From: Nocardioides sp. Root190
GTDB lineage: Bacteria > Actinomycetota > Actinomycetes > Propionibacteriales > Nocardioidaceae
Direction: 5' to 3'
Assembly: GCF_001428565.1 (NCBI RefSeq)
Contig: NZ_LMIA01000012.1
Coordinates: forward strand, 84,641 to 148,640
DNA: 64,000 nt
Part shown: positions 32,407 to 40,932 of the stretch, in pieces
How the letters are laid out: every line of letters begins with the position of its first letter
Position numbering within the stretch: position 1 is the first letter of the stretch
Program-made: the position numbers and the translations under genes
Notes under the pieces: model-generated
The model's database searches: none
Seen by the model: only the letters and a program-made list of their open reading frames with translations
Told to the model about the DNA's origin: nothing

Positions 32407-32604
32407 CTACTCCCCGCCCTTCTGGATGAACGACTTGACGAAGTCCTCGGCGTTGGACTCCAGCACGTCGTCGATCTCGTCGAGGATCGCATCGACGTCG
32501 CCGTCGAGGGACTCCTTGCGCTCGGCGACATCCGACTCGGTGGTGACGTCGGTCGTCTCCTCGACGTCTTCGGCCTTGCGGGGCTGCTTCTGTTCCTGGG
32601 CCAT
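32407..32604 (-). CDS. pup: Prokaryotic ubiquitin-like protein Pup
   Basis: 65 aa, largely disordered and acidic. The conserved C-terminal half (LDEIDDVLESNAEDFVKSF then IQKGGE) contains the Mpa-binding helix. The last residue is Glu, not Gln, so Pup is made in the ligation-ready form and needs no deamidation by Dop before PafA uses it. Only 17 bp after dop. Confidence 0.97.
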   Translation of the reverse strand: MAQEQKQPRKAEDVEETTDVTTESDVAERKESLDGDVDAILDEIDDVLESNAEDFVKSFIQKGGE

Positions 32605-32621
32605 GTCGCAACCCTATCCAC

Positions 32622-34130
32622 TCAGCGGCTGAGTGCGCGGACCAATTCCTCTGCGGTCTCACAGGAATCGAGCAGCGCACCCACATGGGCACGCGTGCCA
32701 CGCAGCGGGTCGATGGTCGGGACGCGTTGCAGCGACTCGCGACCGGGGAGGTCGAAGATGACCGAGTCCCACGACGCGGCGGCGATGTCGGAGGCGTACT
32801 TCTCGAGGCAACGCCCGCGGAAGTACGCCCGGGTCTCCTCCGGCGGCACCGTCATCGCGGTGTCCACGGACTCGTCGGTGAGCAGGCGCTGGATCCGGCC
32901 GGCCTTCACGAGTCGGTGGTAAAGACCCTTCTCGGGGCGGATGTCGGAGTACTGGTAGTCGATGAGCTGCAGCTTCGCGTCGTCCCAGGCGAGGCCGTCA
33001 CGCGAGCGGTACTGCTCCAGCAGCTTCAGCTTCGCAACCCAGTCGAGCTGGTCGGCCAGTGACATCGGGTCGGACTCGAGCCGGTTGAGCACGTCCTCCC
33101 AGCGCGCGAGGACGTCGACGGTCTGCTCGTCGGCGTCGGCGCCGTACCGGTCCTCGACGTACTTCTTGGCGAGGTCGAGGTACTCGAGCTGGAGCTGGAT
33201 GGCGGTGAGGTGCCGGCCGTCGGCGAGGGTCACGACGTGCTGGAGGGTGGGGTCGTGCGACACGGCGCGCAGCGAGGCGACCGGCATGTCGACGGAGAGG
33301 TCGCGGCTGATGAAGCGGTCCTCGATCATGGCCAGCACGAGCGAGGTCGTGCCGACCTTGAGGTACGTCGAGATCTCGGACAGGTTGGCGTCGCCGATGA
33401 TGACGTGCAGGCGGCGGTACTTCTCCGGGTCGGCGTGCGGCTCGTCCCGGGTGTTGATGATCGGACGCTTCAGGGTCGTCTCGAGACCGACCTCGACCTC
33501 GAAGAAGTCGGCACGCTGGCTCACCTGGAAACCGTGGGTGCGGCCGTCCTGGCCCTTGCCCACCCGACCGGCACCACAGATGACCTGACGGCTGACGAAG
33601 AAGGGCGTCAGGTGGCGCACGATGTCCGCGAACGGCGTCGAGCGTCGCATCAGGTAGTTCTCGTGGGCGCCGTACGACGCACCCTTGTTGTCGGTGTTGT
33701 TCTTGTAGAGCACGATCTGCGGGTTGCCGGGCAGGTTCTGCGCGAGCCGGGCGGCGTCGTGCATGACCTGCTCGCCGGCCTTGTCCCAGCGCACGATGTC
33801 GAGCGGGGTCACGACCTCGGGCGTGGAGTACTCGGGGTGGGCGTGGTCGACGTACAGCCGCGCGCCGTTGGTGAGGATGACGTTGGCCAGCCCGAGGTCC
33901 TCGTCGGTGAGCTGGCTCTGGTCGGCCACGTGGCGCGACATGTCGAAGCCGCGGGCGTCGCGCAGCGGCGACTCCTCCTCGAAGTCCCAGCGCGCGCGAC
34001 GCGCCAGCACGGTGGCGGTCGCATAGGCGTTGACGACCTGGGACGAGGCGACCATCGGGTTGGCGGTCGGCTGCCCCTGGACCGAGATGCCGTACTCGAT
34101 CTCGGTGCCCATCACTCGGCGCACGCTCAT
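32622..34130 (-). CDS. dop: Depupylase Dop
   Basis: 502 aa. PafA-like fold starting MSVRRVMGTEIEYGISVQGQ, with the Dop-specific loop (residues about 48-85, DFEEESPLRDARGFDMSRHV onward), GARLYVDHAHPEYSTPEVVT carrying the catalytic Asp, YKNNTDNKGASYGAHENYLM and INTRDEPHADPEKYRRLHVI. Because Pup here ends in Glu, the job left for Dop is removing Pup from substrates. A -10 box (TAGGGT, 34142-34137) lies 6 nt before the ATG, so dop-pup-prcB-prcA is probably a leaderless operon. Confidence 0.96.
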   Translation of the reverse strand: MSVRRVMGTEIEYGISVQGQPTANPMVASSQVVNAYATATVLARRARWDFEEESPLRDARGFDMSRHVADQSQLTDEDLGLANVILTNGARLYVDHAHPEYSTPEVVTPLDIVRWDKAGEQVMHDAARLAQNLPGNPQIVLYKNNTDNKGASYGAHENYLMRRSTPFADIVRHLTPFFVSRQVICGAGRVGKGQDGRTHGFQVSQRADFFEVEVGLETTLKRPIINTRDEPHADPEKYRRLHVIIGDANLSEISTYLKVGTTSLVLAMIEDRFISRDLSVDMPVASLRAVSHDPTLQHVVTLADGRHLTAIQLQLEYLDLAKKYVEDRYGADADEQTVDVLARWEDVLNRLESDPMSLADQLDWVAKLKLLEQYRSRDGLAWDDAKLQLIDYQYSDIRPEKGLYHRLVKAGRIQRLLTDESVDTAMTVPPEETRAYFRGRCLEKYASDIAAASWDSVIFDLPGRESLQRVPTIDPLRGTRAHVGALLDSCETAEELVRALSR

Positions 34131-34207
34131 GCATCCACCCTACGCGGGCAGTCCCGGCGGGATGGATGGGACGCTCCCGGGTACCACTGCCGCACAGGAG
34201 GCACATC

Positions 34208-35041
34208 ATGGGCGCGAGGGGGGACGCCGCCGAGAAGGCGGCGCGTGACGCGCGCGACCATCCGGTCGTCGACCGGTTGGCGCGGCTGGGCTTCGTGGCC
34301 TACGGCGTCGTGCACATCATCATCGGCTGGCTGGCTGCACAGCTGGCGCTGGGCGACCCGGCAGGCTCGGCATCGGGCCAGGGGGCATTCTCCGAGATGG
34401 CGCAGAAGCCCTGGGGCGCGGCGGCCCTCTGGCTCTCCGCCCTCGGTCTGGCAGCCCTCGTCGTGTGGCAGCTGGCCCAAGCCGTTGGCGGCCACCGCGA
34501 CCATGACGGCCTGCGCCGCCAGCTCTCGCGGGCGGGCTCTGCCGGCCGCGCGGTGGTGCTCGCGACGTTGGCGGTGCTCGCGGTGCGCACCGCCGTCGGG
34601 GGCGGCGGCGGGGGCAGCGGCGGTGGCGGCGATGGCGGTGGACTCACCGGCGCGGCGCTCGGCTCGCCCGTCGGCCCGGCACTGTTCGTGCTGGCCGGTG
34701 CTGTCGTTCTCGGGGTGGCCGGGGCCAGCGCCTGGCGCGGGGCGAGCGACCGGTGGCGCAAGGACCTCGAGGTCGAGGGGCACACCGGTCACGGCGGGCG
34801 GGCCGTCGAGGTCCTCGCCCGCGCCGGCTACCTGAGCCGTGCCGTCGCGCTCGGTGTCGTCGGCCTCCTGGTCGTCCGCGCCGGCCTGGAGGATCGGCCG
34901 CAGGGCTCGGGACTGGACCAGGCGATCGTCCGCTACCGCGATGAGGTCGCCGGCCCGTGGCTGGCCGTGGCGGTCGCTGTCGGGCTCGCCTGCTTCGGGG
35001 CCTACCACCTGGTCCGCGCGTGGTACCTCCGTGCGGAATGA
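34208..35041 (+). CDS. DUF1206 membrane protein
   Basis: 277 aa from ATG 34208 (AGGAGG 7 nt upstream); a frame from 34166 lacks this support. Six membrane segments in three two-helix repeats, each opening with a VDRLARLGFVAYGVVHIIIG-like motif (also GSAGRAVVLATL and ARAGYLSRAVALGVVGLLVV), the pattern of DUF1206. A glycine-rich spacer (GGGGGSGGGGDGGG) lies after the third helix. Function unknown. It diverges from dop and sits between dop and mpa. Confidence 0.9.
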   Translation: MGARGDAAEKAARDARDHPVVDRLARLGFVAYGVVHIIIGWLAAQLALGDPAGSASGQGAFSEMAQKPWGAAALWLSALGLAALVVWQLAQAVGGHRDHDGLRRQLSRAGSAGRAVVLATLAVLAVRTAVGGGGGGSGGGGDGGGLTGAALGSPVGPALFVLAGAVVLGVAGASAWRGASDRWRKDLEVEGHTGHGGRAVEVLARAGYLSRAVALGVVGLLVVRAGLEDRPQGSGLDQAIVRYRDEVAGPWLAVAVAVGLACFGAYHLVRAWYLRAE

Positions 35042-35060
35042 GCCGGCCCGGGACGACGAA

Positions 35061-35087
35061 GGGCCCCGCACCTGAGGTGCGGGGCCC
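35061..35087 (+). terminator. Terminator of the DUF1206 gene
   Basis: Perfect 12-bp stem GGGCCCCGCACC (35061-35072)/GGTGCGGGGCCC (35076-35087) with a TGA loop, 19 bp after the stop. Very stable; no T-tract. It also separates the gene from the convergent small ORF. Confidence 0.75.
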
Positions 35088-35102
35088 GTCGTACGGACGT
35101 CG

Positions 35103-35177
35103 TCAGCGCGACTTGGCGACCTTCACGGCAGCCGTGACGCCGAGGGCGACGAGCAGGACGAGGGCGATCTTCTTCAT
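35103..35177 (-). CDS. 24-aa membrane peptide (small ORF)
   Basis: MKKIALVLLVALGVTAAVKVAKSR: basic ends around one hydrophobic helix, preceded by AAGGAGCCCTC, a strong ribosome site 7 nt before the ATG. Codon use fits the genome. It resembles the N-terminal half of actinobacterial DLW-39-type small proteins, but the DLW tail is missing. It lies downstream of mpa on the same strand. The Shine-Dalgarno site and composition make it likely real; function unknown. Confidence 0.6.
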   Translation of the reverse strand: MKKIALVLLVALGVTAAVKVAKSR

Positions 35178-35225
35178 GAGGGCTCCTTCAGGAGGGTCGG
35201 GGGTGGTTCGTGGACATCATGGCAA

Positions 35226-35241
35226 CCGGGTGGGAACCCGG
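35226..35241 (-). terminator. Small stem-loop after mpa
   Basis: CCGGGT (35226-35231) pairs with ACCCGG (35236-35241) around a 4-nt loop, 2 bp after the mpa stop. Weak terminator candidate; read-through into the 24-aa ORF is possible. Confidence 0.4.
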
Positions 35242-35243
35242 GG

Positions 35244-37007
35244 TCAGAGGTACTGGCCCGTGTCGGACACGGTGTCGATCGATCGGCCGGGCTCGGTGCC
35301 CTGCTTGCCGGTGATGAGCGTGCGGATGAACACGATCCGTTCGCCCTTCTTGCCCGAGATCCGCGCCCAGTCGTCCGGGTTGGTGGTGTTCGGGAGGTCC
35401 TCGTTCTCCTTGAACTCGTCCACGCAGGCCTGGAGCAGGTGTGAGACCCGCAGACCCTTCTGCGAGTGGTCGATGAAGTCCTTGATGGCCATCTTCTTCG
35501 CCCGGTCGACGATGTTCTGGATCATGGCGCCGGAGTTGAAGTCCTTGAAGTACAGGACCTCCTTGTCACCGTTGGCGTAGGTCACCTCGAGAAAGCGGTT
35601 CTCCTCGGTCTCGGTGTACATCCGCTCGACGGTGGCCCGGATCATGCCGGTGACCGTGGCCTGACGGTCCCCACCGAACTCGGCGACGTCCTCGGCGTGC
35701 AGCGGCAACGTGGTCGTGAGGTACTTGCTGAAGATGTCGCGGGCCGACTCGGCGTCGGGTCGCTCGATCTTGATCTTCACGTCCAGGCGGCCCGGCCGCA
35801 GGATGGCGGGGTCGATCATGTCCTCGCGGTTGGACGCACCGATGACCAGCACGTTCTCGAGGGTCTCGACGCCGTCGATCTCGCTCAGCAACTGCGGGAC
35901 GATGGTGTTCTCGACGTCCGAGGAGACGCCTGAGCCACGGGTGCGGAAGAGCGAGTCCATCTCGTCGAAGAAGACGATGACCGGCGTACCTTCGCTGGCC
36001 TTCTCCCGGGCGCGCTGGAACACCAGCCGGATGTGTCGCTCGGTCTCGCCGACGTACTTGTTGAGGAGCTCGGGGCCCTTGATGTTGAGGAAGTACGCCT
36101 TGCCGCTCTCGCCGGTCTTGGCAGCGACCTTCTTGGCCAGCGAGTTGGCGACCGCCTTGGCGATCAGCGTCTTGCCGCAACCCGGAGGACCGTAGAGCAG
36201 GATGCCCTTGGGGGGCTTCAGCTCGTGCTCGAGGAACAGGTCCGGGTAGAGGTAGGGCAGCTCGACGGCGTCCTGGATCATTTCGATCTGACTGCCGAGA
36301 CCACCGATGGTCTCGTAGGTGATGTCCGGGACCTCCTCGAGGACGAGCTCCTCGACCTCGGACTTCGGCACCTTCTCGTAGACGTAGCCGGCGCGGGAGT
36401 CCAGCAGCAGGGAGTCCCCCGCGCGCAGCTTCTCGGTCAGCAGTGGCTCGGCGAGGCGTACGACGCGCTCCTCGTCGGCGTTGGCGATCACCAGGACCCG
36501 GTCGCCGTCGGCGAGCAGCTCCTTGAACATCACCACCTCACCGACGGTCTCGTAGTCGAAGGCCGCGACGACGTTGAGCGCCTCGTTGAGCATGACCTCC
36601 TGCCCACGGCGCAGCGTGTCGAGCTCCACGGCGGGGCTGACGCTGACGCGCAGCTTGCGACCACCCGTGAAGACGTCGACCGAGTCGTCCTCGTTGCGCT
36701 GCAGGAAGGTGCCGAAGCCGGCAGGCGGCTGGGCGAGGCGGTCGACCTCCTCCTTCAGCTTCATGATCTGGTCGCGCGCATCCCGCAAGGTGCTGGCGAG
36801 CCGTTCGTTCTGGGCCGTGACCGCTGCGAGTGAGCGCTGGGTGTCAGCCAGCCTCGACTCGATCGTGCGGGCCGACGCTCCGGGCGTCTCGGCCGCACGG
36901 CGGCGCAGGGCGCGGATCTCGTCCTCGAGGAAACGGACCTGGTCCTCGAGCTCTTGCTGGCTCGCCGACCCGTGGTTTCCCGAAGTGCCTTCTCCCATGT
37001 TCGTCAT
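35244..37007 (-). CDS. mpa: Proteasomal ATPase Mpa/ARC
   Basis: 587 aa, ATG 37007 with AGGAGG 7 nt upstream. N-terminal coiled coil (residues about 17-92, SQQELEDQVRFLEDEIRALR onward) that binds Pup, tandem OB domains, then an AAA module: Walker A GILLYGPPGCGKTLIAKA, Walker B VIVFFDEMDSLF, GASNREDMIDPAILRPGRLD. The C-terminus GQYL provides the QYL docking motif for the proteasome alpha ring. It unfolds pupylated proteins and feeds them to PrcAB. Confidence 0.97.
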   Translation of the reverse strand: MTNMGEGTSGNHGSASQQELEDQVRFLEDEIRALRRRAAETPGASARTIESRLADTQRSLAAVTAQNERLASTLRDARDQIMKLKEEVDRLAQPPAGFGTFLQRNEDDSVDVFTGGRKLRVSVSPAVELDTLRRGQEVMLNEALNVVAAFDYETVGEVVMFKELLADGDRVLVIANADEERVVRLAEPLLTEKLRAGDSLLLDSRAGYVYEKVPKSEVEELVLEEVPDITYETIGGLGSQIEMIQDAVELPYLYPDLFLEHELKPPKGILLYGPPGCGKTLIAKAVANSLAKKVAAKTGESGKAYFLNIKGPELLNKYVGETERHIRLVFQRAREKASEGTPVIVFFDEMDSLFRTRGSGVSSDVENTIVPQLLSEIDGVETLENVLVIGASNREDMIDPAILRPGRLDVKIKIERPDAESARDIFSKYLTTTLPLHAEDVAEFGGDRQATVTGMIRATVERMYTETEENRFLEVTYANGDKEVLYFKDFNSGAMIQNIVDRAKKMAIKDFIDHSQKGLRVSHLLQACVDEFKENEDLPNTTNPDDWARISGKKGERIVFIRTLITGKQGTEPGRSIDTVSDTGQYL

Positions 37008-37119
37008 GGCACACCTCCTGAACCGACCCTACTCGGCGGCGTGTGACGCGGAAGTGCTTCGCCACGCTTTGAATGCAACGTTTCGGTTGCGGTGGGAGGA
37101 GGGAGGGAGCGGCGTCGAG

Positions 37120-37153
37120 AATTGATGCGGTTTGGTCCCAAACCGCATCAATT
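37120..37153 (-). repeat. Extragenic palindrome, locus III (A orientation)
   Basis: 34-bp inverted repeat: arms AATTGATGCGGTTTGG and CCAAACCGCATCAATT around a 2-nt centre. Centre at 37136.5. The outer arm (AATTGAT/ATCAATT) differs from the CGTTG/CAACG type but stays fully complementary. Confidence 0.9.
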
Positions 37154-37164
37154 CGGGCCCTGAT

Positions 37165-37190
37165 GTTGCGGTTTGGGACCAAACCGCAAC
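37165..37190 (-). repeat. Extragenic palindrome, locus III (B orientation)
   Basis: 26-bp inverted repeat with arms GTTGCGGTTTGG and CCAAACCGCAAC; centre 37177.5, exactly 41 bp from the A copy; 10 bp after the trmI stop. Confidence 0.9.
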
Positions 37191-37200
37191 GATTCACACC

Positions 37201-38151
37201 TCAGTCGTCGGTGGGCTCGACCGGCAACGCAGGCACACCGGGAGGGCGGAGACCGTCGTAGTCGGGTCCGTAGGCTCCGGGGGCGGGACGACGCTTCTTG
37301 AGCGGAGCGCGCTGACCGGGGGCCATCCGTCGGGCGGTGACGAGGAACGCGGTGTGGCCGATCATCTTGTGACCGGGCCGCACGGCGAGACCCTCGACGT
37401 GCCAGTCGCGGACGAGGGACTCCCAGGGCGCCGGCTCGGTGAACCCGCCGTGGAAGCGCACGGCCTCGACGAACTTCGAGAGCTGGGTCGTCGTGGCGAC
37501 GTAGGCACAGACGATGCCGCCGGGCAGCAGCGCCTCGGCGGCGGCGTCCAGGCAGTCCCAGGGCGCGAGCATGTCGAGGATGATGCGGTCGCACCGCTCC
37601 CCCGAGGCCGGGAGCGCCTCGGCGAGGTCGCCGAGGGTGAGCTGCCAGGCGGGGTGGTCGCCACCGAAGAACTGGGTGACGTTGCGACGGGCGACGTCGG
37701 CGAACTCCTCACGGCGCTCGTACGACGACACCCGGCCGTGCGGGCCGACGGCGCGCAGCAGCGAGCAGGTCAGCGCGCCGGACCCGACGCCCGCCTCGAC
37801 GACGTGTGCACCGGGGAAGATGTCGGCCATCGCGATGATCTGGGCCGAGTCCTTGGGGTAGACGACGGCCGCGCCGCGGGGCATCGAGACGACGTACTCC
37901 GACAGCAGCGGTCGGAACACGAGGTACTCGCCACCGACCGACGAGGTGACGGTGAAGCCTTCCTCGCGACCGATCAGCTCGTCGTGCTCGAGGTGGCCCT
38001 TGTTCGAGAAGAAGCGCTTCCCGGGCTCGAGGGCGAAGTTGTGGCGGCGACCCTTGCCGTCGAGCAGGCGGACCCACTCTCCTTCGCGCAGGGGGCCGCG
38101 GTGCACGCCGGACCAGGCGTCCTCGGGTACGTCAGGGGTCGCTTCACTCAC
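37201..38151 (-). CDS. trmI: tRNA (adenine-58-N1)-methyltransferase TrmI
   Basis: 316 aa, GTG start; -10 box TAGATT (38163-38158) 6 nt upstream. N-terminal small domain (REGEWVRLLDGKGRRHNFAL, YPKDSAQIIAMADIFPGAHV) and Rossmann methyltransferase with the SAM motif VVEAGVGSGALTCSLLRAVG, then DRIILDMLAPWDCLDAAAEA. It makes m1A58 in the T-loop of tRNA as a tetramer (Rv2118c family). The C-terminal 40 residues are Pro/Arg-rich and variable. Confidence 0.93.
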   Translation of the reverse strand: MSEATPDVPEDAWSGVHRGPLREGEWVRLLDGKGRRHNFALEPGKRFFSNKGHLEHDELIGREEGFTVTSSVGGEYLVFRPLLSEYVVSMPRGAAVVYPKDSAQIIAMADIFPGAHVVEAGVGSGALTCSLLRAVGPHGRVSSYERREEFADVARRNVTQFFGGDHPAWQLTLGDLAEALPASGERCDRIILDMLAPWDCLDAAAEALLPGGIVCAYVATTTQLSKFVEAVRFHGGFTEPAPWESLVRDWHVEGLAVRPGHKMIGHTAFLVTARRMAPGQRAPLKKRRPAPGAYGPDYDGLRPPGVPALPVEPTDD

Positions 38152-38160
38152 CGGCGCAAT

Positions 38161-39291
38161 CTATCGGTTGCGCATCGCCCGGACGATGTCGGCCGTCGCG
38201 AGCACTCCGTGGATGCCGCCGTCCTCGGCCATCAGGACGTATTCGGATGCGGGCACCTCACGCAGCGCGGTGAGCAGGTCCGGCCCCGAGATCGACACCG
38301 GGAGCGTGCGACCGTCCGCGAGGCTGCGGGCCACGGTCGACACGGCGACCCAGGGCTTGCGCTCGTCCGGCATCGCCGTCACTGCCTGCTGGTCGACGAC
38401 GCCGACAGGACGTCCGTCCGAGGTCGTGGTGACGATGCTGCCCGCCTCCGCCTCCTGGGCGCGACGGACGGCCTCGGCGAGCGGGAGATCCTCGGGCACG
38501 GCGAGGGTACGACGGGCGAGGTCGCGGGCGACGACCTTGGAGAAGCCCTCGACGACGGCCGCGGCGGCCAGTGACTGACTCGCACCGGTCCACAGGAAGA
38601 TGGCGACGATCACCAGCACGATCGGGTTCACGACGCCGCCGGCGCCAGCGCTCAGGGCGGCCCAGACCACGACGGCGACCGCGGTGACCCGCCCACCCCA
38701 CGCGGCGACCCGGGTGCCGGTGTGGACGCGCCCGGTCGCCGCCCACACCCCGGCCTTGAGCACCCGGCCACCGTCGAGCGGCAGGCCGGGGACGAGGTTG
38801 AGGACTCCGATGACGAGGTTGGCGCCGGCCAGCCCCTCGACCACCAGTCGCAGGAGCCCGGGGGGCGTCACGAACCAGAGCCCGAGAGCGGTCGCACCGA
38901 CCGCCAGGGACGTGATCGGACCGACGACCGCGATCCAGAACTCCTGGCGCGGCCGGCGAGCCTCCCCCTCGATCGCGGTCGCGCCGCCGAGGAAGTGCAG
39001 GGTGATCGACTCGACGCGGAAGCCGAACCGGCGAGCGACCACGGCGTGCGAGGCCTCGTGCAGCAGGATCGCCAGGTAGAGCGCCATCGCGAACGCGACG
39101 CCGACGACGTACTTCCACCCGCCGAGCCCGGGCTCGACCTGGTCGACCCGCGGGCCCATGATCCACGCGATCAGTGCCGCGACGACGAACCACGAGGTCG
39201 AGACCAGGACGTCGCTGCCCGCGATCCGGCCGATCCGGAACATGCCGCGCGGCACGGGGGTGCGTGGCGGGGCGGGCGACGGTACGGACAC
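38161..39291 (-). CDS. Site-2 protease family (M50) protein with CBS domains
   Basis: 376 aa, GTG start with a -10 box TAGCCT 6 nt upstream. Intramembrane metalloprotease: HEASH (HExxH) in YLAILLHEASHAVVARRFG and the third zinc ligand in NLVPGLPLDGGRVLKAGVWA. About six membrane helices, then two CBS-like modules (VAVSTVARSLADGRTLPVSI; VPASEYVLMAEDGGIHGVLA) that often bind adenosyl compounds. Similar to Rip3-type mycobacterial proteins; may cleave anti-sigma factors or other membrane substrates. Diverges from the RecB-like gene. Confidence 0.9.
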   Translation of the reverse strand: MSVPSPAPPRTPVPRGMFRIGRIAGSDVLVSTSWFVVAALIAWIMGPRVDQVEPGLGGWKYVVGVAFAMALYLAILLHEASHAVVARRFGFRVESITLHFLGGATAIEGEARRPRQEFWIAVVGPITSLAVGATALGLWFVTPPGLLRLVVEGLAGANLVIGVLNLVPGLPLDGGRVLKAGVWAATGRVHTGTRVAAWGGRVTAVAVVVWAALSAGAGGVVNPIVLVIVAIFLWTGASQSLAAAAVVEGFSKVVARDLARRTLAVPEDLPLAEAVRRAQEAEAGSIVTTTSDGRPVGVVDQQAVTAMPDERKPWVAVSTVARSLADGRTLPVSISGPDLLTALREVPASEYVLMAEDGGIHGVLATADIVRAMRNR

Positions 39292-39341
39292 ACCATGAGG
39301 CTATCCGGCAGGTGTCGGAGGCCTGACCTAGTGTCGAACCC

Positions 39342-40247
39342 ATGACGAGCACTTCGACCGCGGCGGGCATCGAGCCGGCCGACCCGTCCGAGCGCGGCGG
39401 CACCCGCGTCGACGGTGTCGACGTCCTGGGGGCGCTCTCCCCCTCGCGGGTGGGCGACTTCCTCAACTGTCCGCTGCTCTACCGCTTCCGCAGCATCGAC
39501 CGCCTTCCCGAGCCCGCCTCCCCGGCCGCGGTCCGCGGCACCGTGGTGCACCGGGTCCTCGAGCAGCTCTTCGACGTTCCCGCCGCGGAGCGGACTCCGG
39601 AGCGTGCCGACGAGATGCTGGCCCCCGCCTGGGAGGAGCTGCAACAGCTCGAGCCCGCCGTCCTCGACATGTTCCCTGCTGACGGGCCGGAGATCGCCGA
39701 CTGGCTGGTCACCTGCCACGACGTGCTTCGCACGTACTTCGACCTGGAGGACCCCACCCGGCTCGAGCCCGCGGCACGCGAGCTGTACGTCGAGGCGCTG
39801 ACCGATGCCAAGGTGCTGCTCCGGGGCGTGATCGATCGGGTCGACATCGCCCCCGACGGCGCGATCCGGGTCGTCGACTACAAGTCGGGCGCGAGCCCGA
39901 GCGAGATGTTCGAGGGCAAGGCGCTCTTCCAGCTCAAGTTCTACGCGCTCGTGCTCTGGCGGATGCGTGGCGTCGTCCCCCGGATGCTCCAGCTCATCTA
40001 CCTCGGCAACAGTGAGGTGCTGCGCTACGAGCCCGACGAGCAGGACCTGCTCGCGACCGAGCGCAAGGTGCTGGCCGTCTGGGACGCGATCCGGGCCGCC
40101 ACCGAGAAACAGGAGTTCGAGGCGCGCAAGGGCGCCGGTTGCCGGTGGTGCGCCCACGCGGCGATCTGCCCGGCGTACGGCGGCACTCCCCCGCCGTACC
40201 CGGTCCGGGGGCCGTCGATCAGAGAGACGCCAGGTCCGACGGGCTGA
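39342..40247 (+). CDS. RecB/Cas4-like PD-(D/E)XK exonuclease with likely Fe-S cluster
   Basis: 301 aa; -10 box TAGTGT 7 nt before the ATG. LSPSRVGDFLNCPLLYRFRS opens the fold, AVRGTVVHRVLEQLF is the RecB-type Gx2xH motif, and GVIDRVDIAPDGAIRVVDYK carries the catalytic Asp and D-Y-K. One cysteine in FLNCPL and three in GCRWCAHAAICPAYGG match the 4Fe-4S clamp of AddB/Cas4 nucleases. A stand-alone DNA repair nuclease is likely (Rv2119 family). It is not beside any CRISPR. The 3' end overlaps the convergent HAD gene by 29 bp. Confidence 0.9.
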   Translation: MTSTSTAAGIEPADPSERGGTRVDGVDVLGALSPSRVGDFLNCPLLYRFRSIDRLPEPASPAAVRGTVVHRVLEQLFDVPAAERTPERADEMLAPAWEELQQLEPAVLDMFPADGPEIADWLVTCHDVLRTYFDLEDPTRLEPAARELYVEALTDAKVLLRGVIDRVDIAPDGAIRVVDYKSGASPSEMFEGKALFQLKFYALVLWRMRGVVPRMLQLIYLGNSEVLRYEPDEQDLLATERKVLAVWDAIRAATEKQEFEARKGAGCRWCAHAAICPAYGGTPPPYPVRGPSIRETPGPTG

Positions 40248-40860
40248 TCCCGACGAGGGAGTCCCGGAAGACGCGACGGGGTCCCTCCGGCACCGGAACG
40301 TGGTTCGGCACGACCAGCACCCGGCACCCGGCCGCCTCGGCAGACCTCGCACCGGTCGGGGAGTCCTCGATCGCGACGCAGTTGGCCGGGTCGACGCCCA
40401 GCGCAGCGGCCGCGGTGAGGTAGGCCTCGGGGTGCGGCTTGCCCTCGGCGACCATGTCACCCGTCACGATCACCCGAAAGGTCTCCGGCGGCAGGTGCTC
40501 GAGGATCGGTGCCACGAAGCGCTGGTACGACATCGTCACCAGTCCGCACGGTACGTCGGCGGCGCGCAGGGCGAGCAAGAGCTCTCGGGAACCCTCGCAC
40601 CACGGCACCGAGTGCCGGACCTGGGCGACGACACCGTCGAGCAGCATCTCGACGACCTCCGCGGGCGACTGGGGCAGGTCGAGCTTCGCCTTGATGTACT
40701 CCCCCGAGACGAGCAGGTCGTTGCCGACCAGGCTCATCGCGTCCTCGTGGGTCCACGTCCCGCCGTGCTCCTCGGCGATCGCTGTCTCCGTGGCCATCCA
40801 GTAGGGCTCGGTGTCCACCAGGGTGCCGTCCATGTCCCACAGGACTGCCGCGAGCTTCAC
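40219..40860 (-). CDS. HAD-superfamily hydrolase (phosphatase/phosphomutase)
   Basis: 213 aa, GTG start. HAD motif I AVLWDMDGTLVDTEPYW, motif II GLVTMSYQRF, motif III with the lysine in GKPHPEAYLTAA and motif IV AIEDSPTGARSAEAAGC. A helical cap lies between motifs I and II. It resembles beta-phosphoglucomutase-like or sugar-phosphate phosphatases; the substrate cannot be read from sequence. Confidence 0.9.
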   Translation of the reverse strand: MKLAAVLWDMDGTLVDTEPYWMATETAIAEEHGGTWTHEDAMSLVGNDLLVSGEYIKAKLDLPQSPAEVVEMLLDGVVAQVRHSVPWCEGSRELLLALRAADVPCGLVTMSYQRFVAPILEHLPPETFRVIVTGDMVAEGKPHPEAYLTAAAALGVDPANCVAIEDSPTGARSAEAAGCRVLVVPNHVPVPEGPRRVFRDSLVGISPSDLASL

Positions 40861-40932
40861 GCCTCGATGGTGTCATGTTCACGACATCCGCCCGACGCCA
40901 GGTCGCGCACCTTCCGGGCCTAGGGTGGGGGC

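Noticed and set aside
39342..40247. A Cas4 protein belonging to a CRISPR system
   Set aside because: The cysteine cluster is shared by AddB/RecB-type nucleases, no other cas genes or repeat arrays are present, and the position matches the conserved Rv2119-like repair gene.
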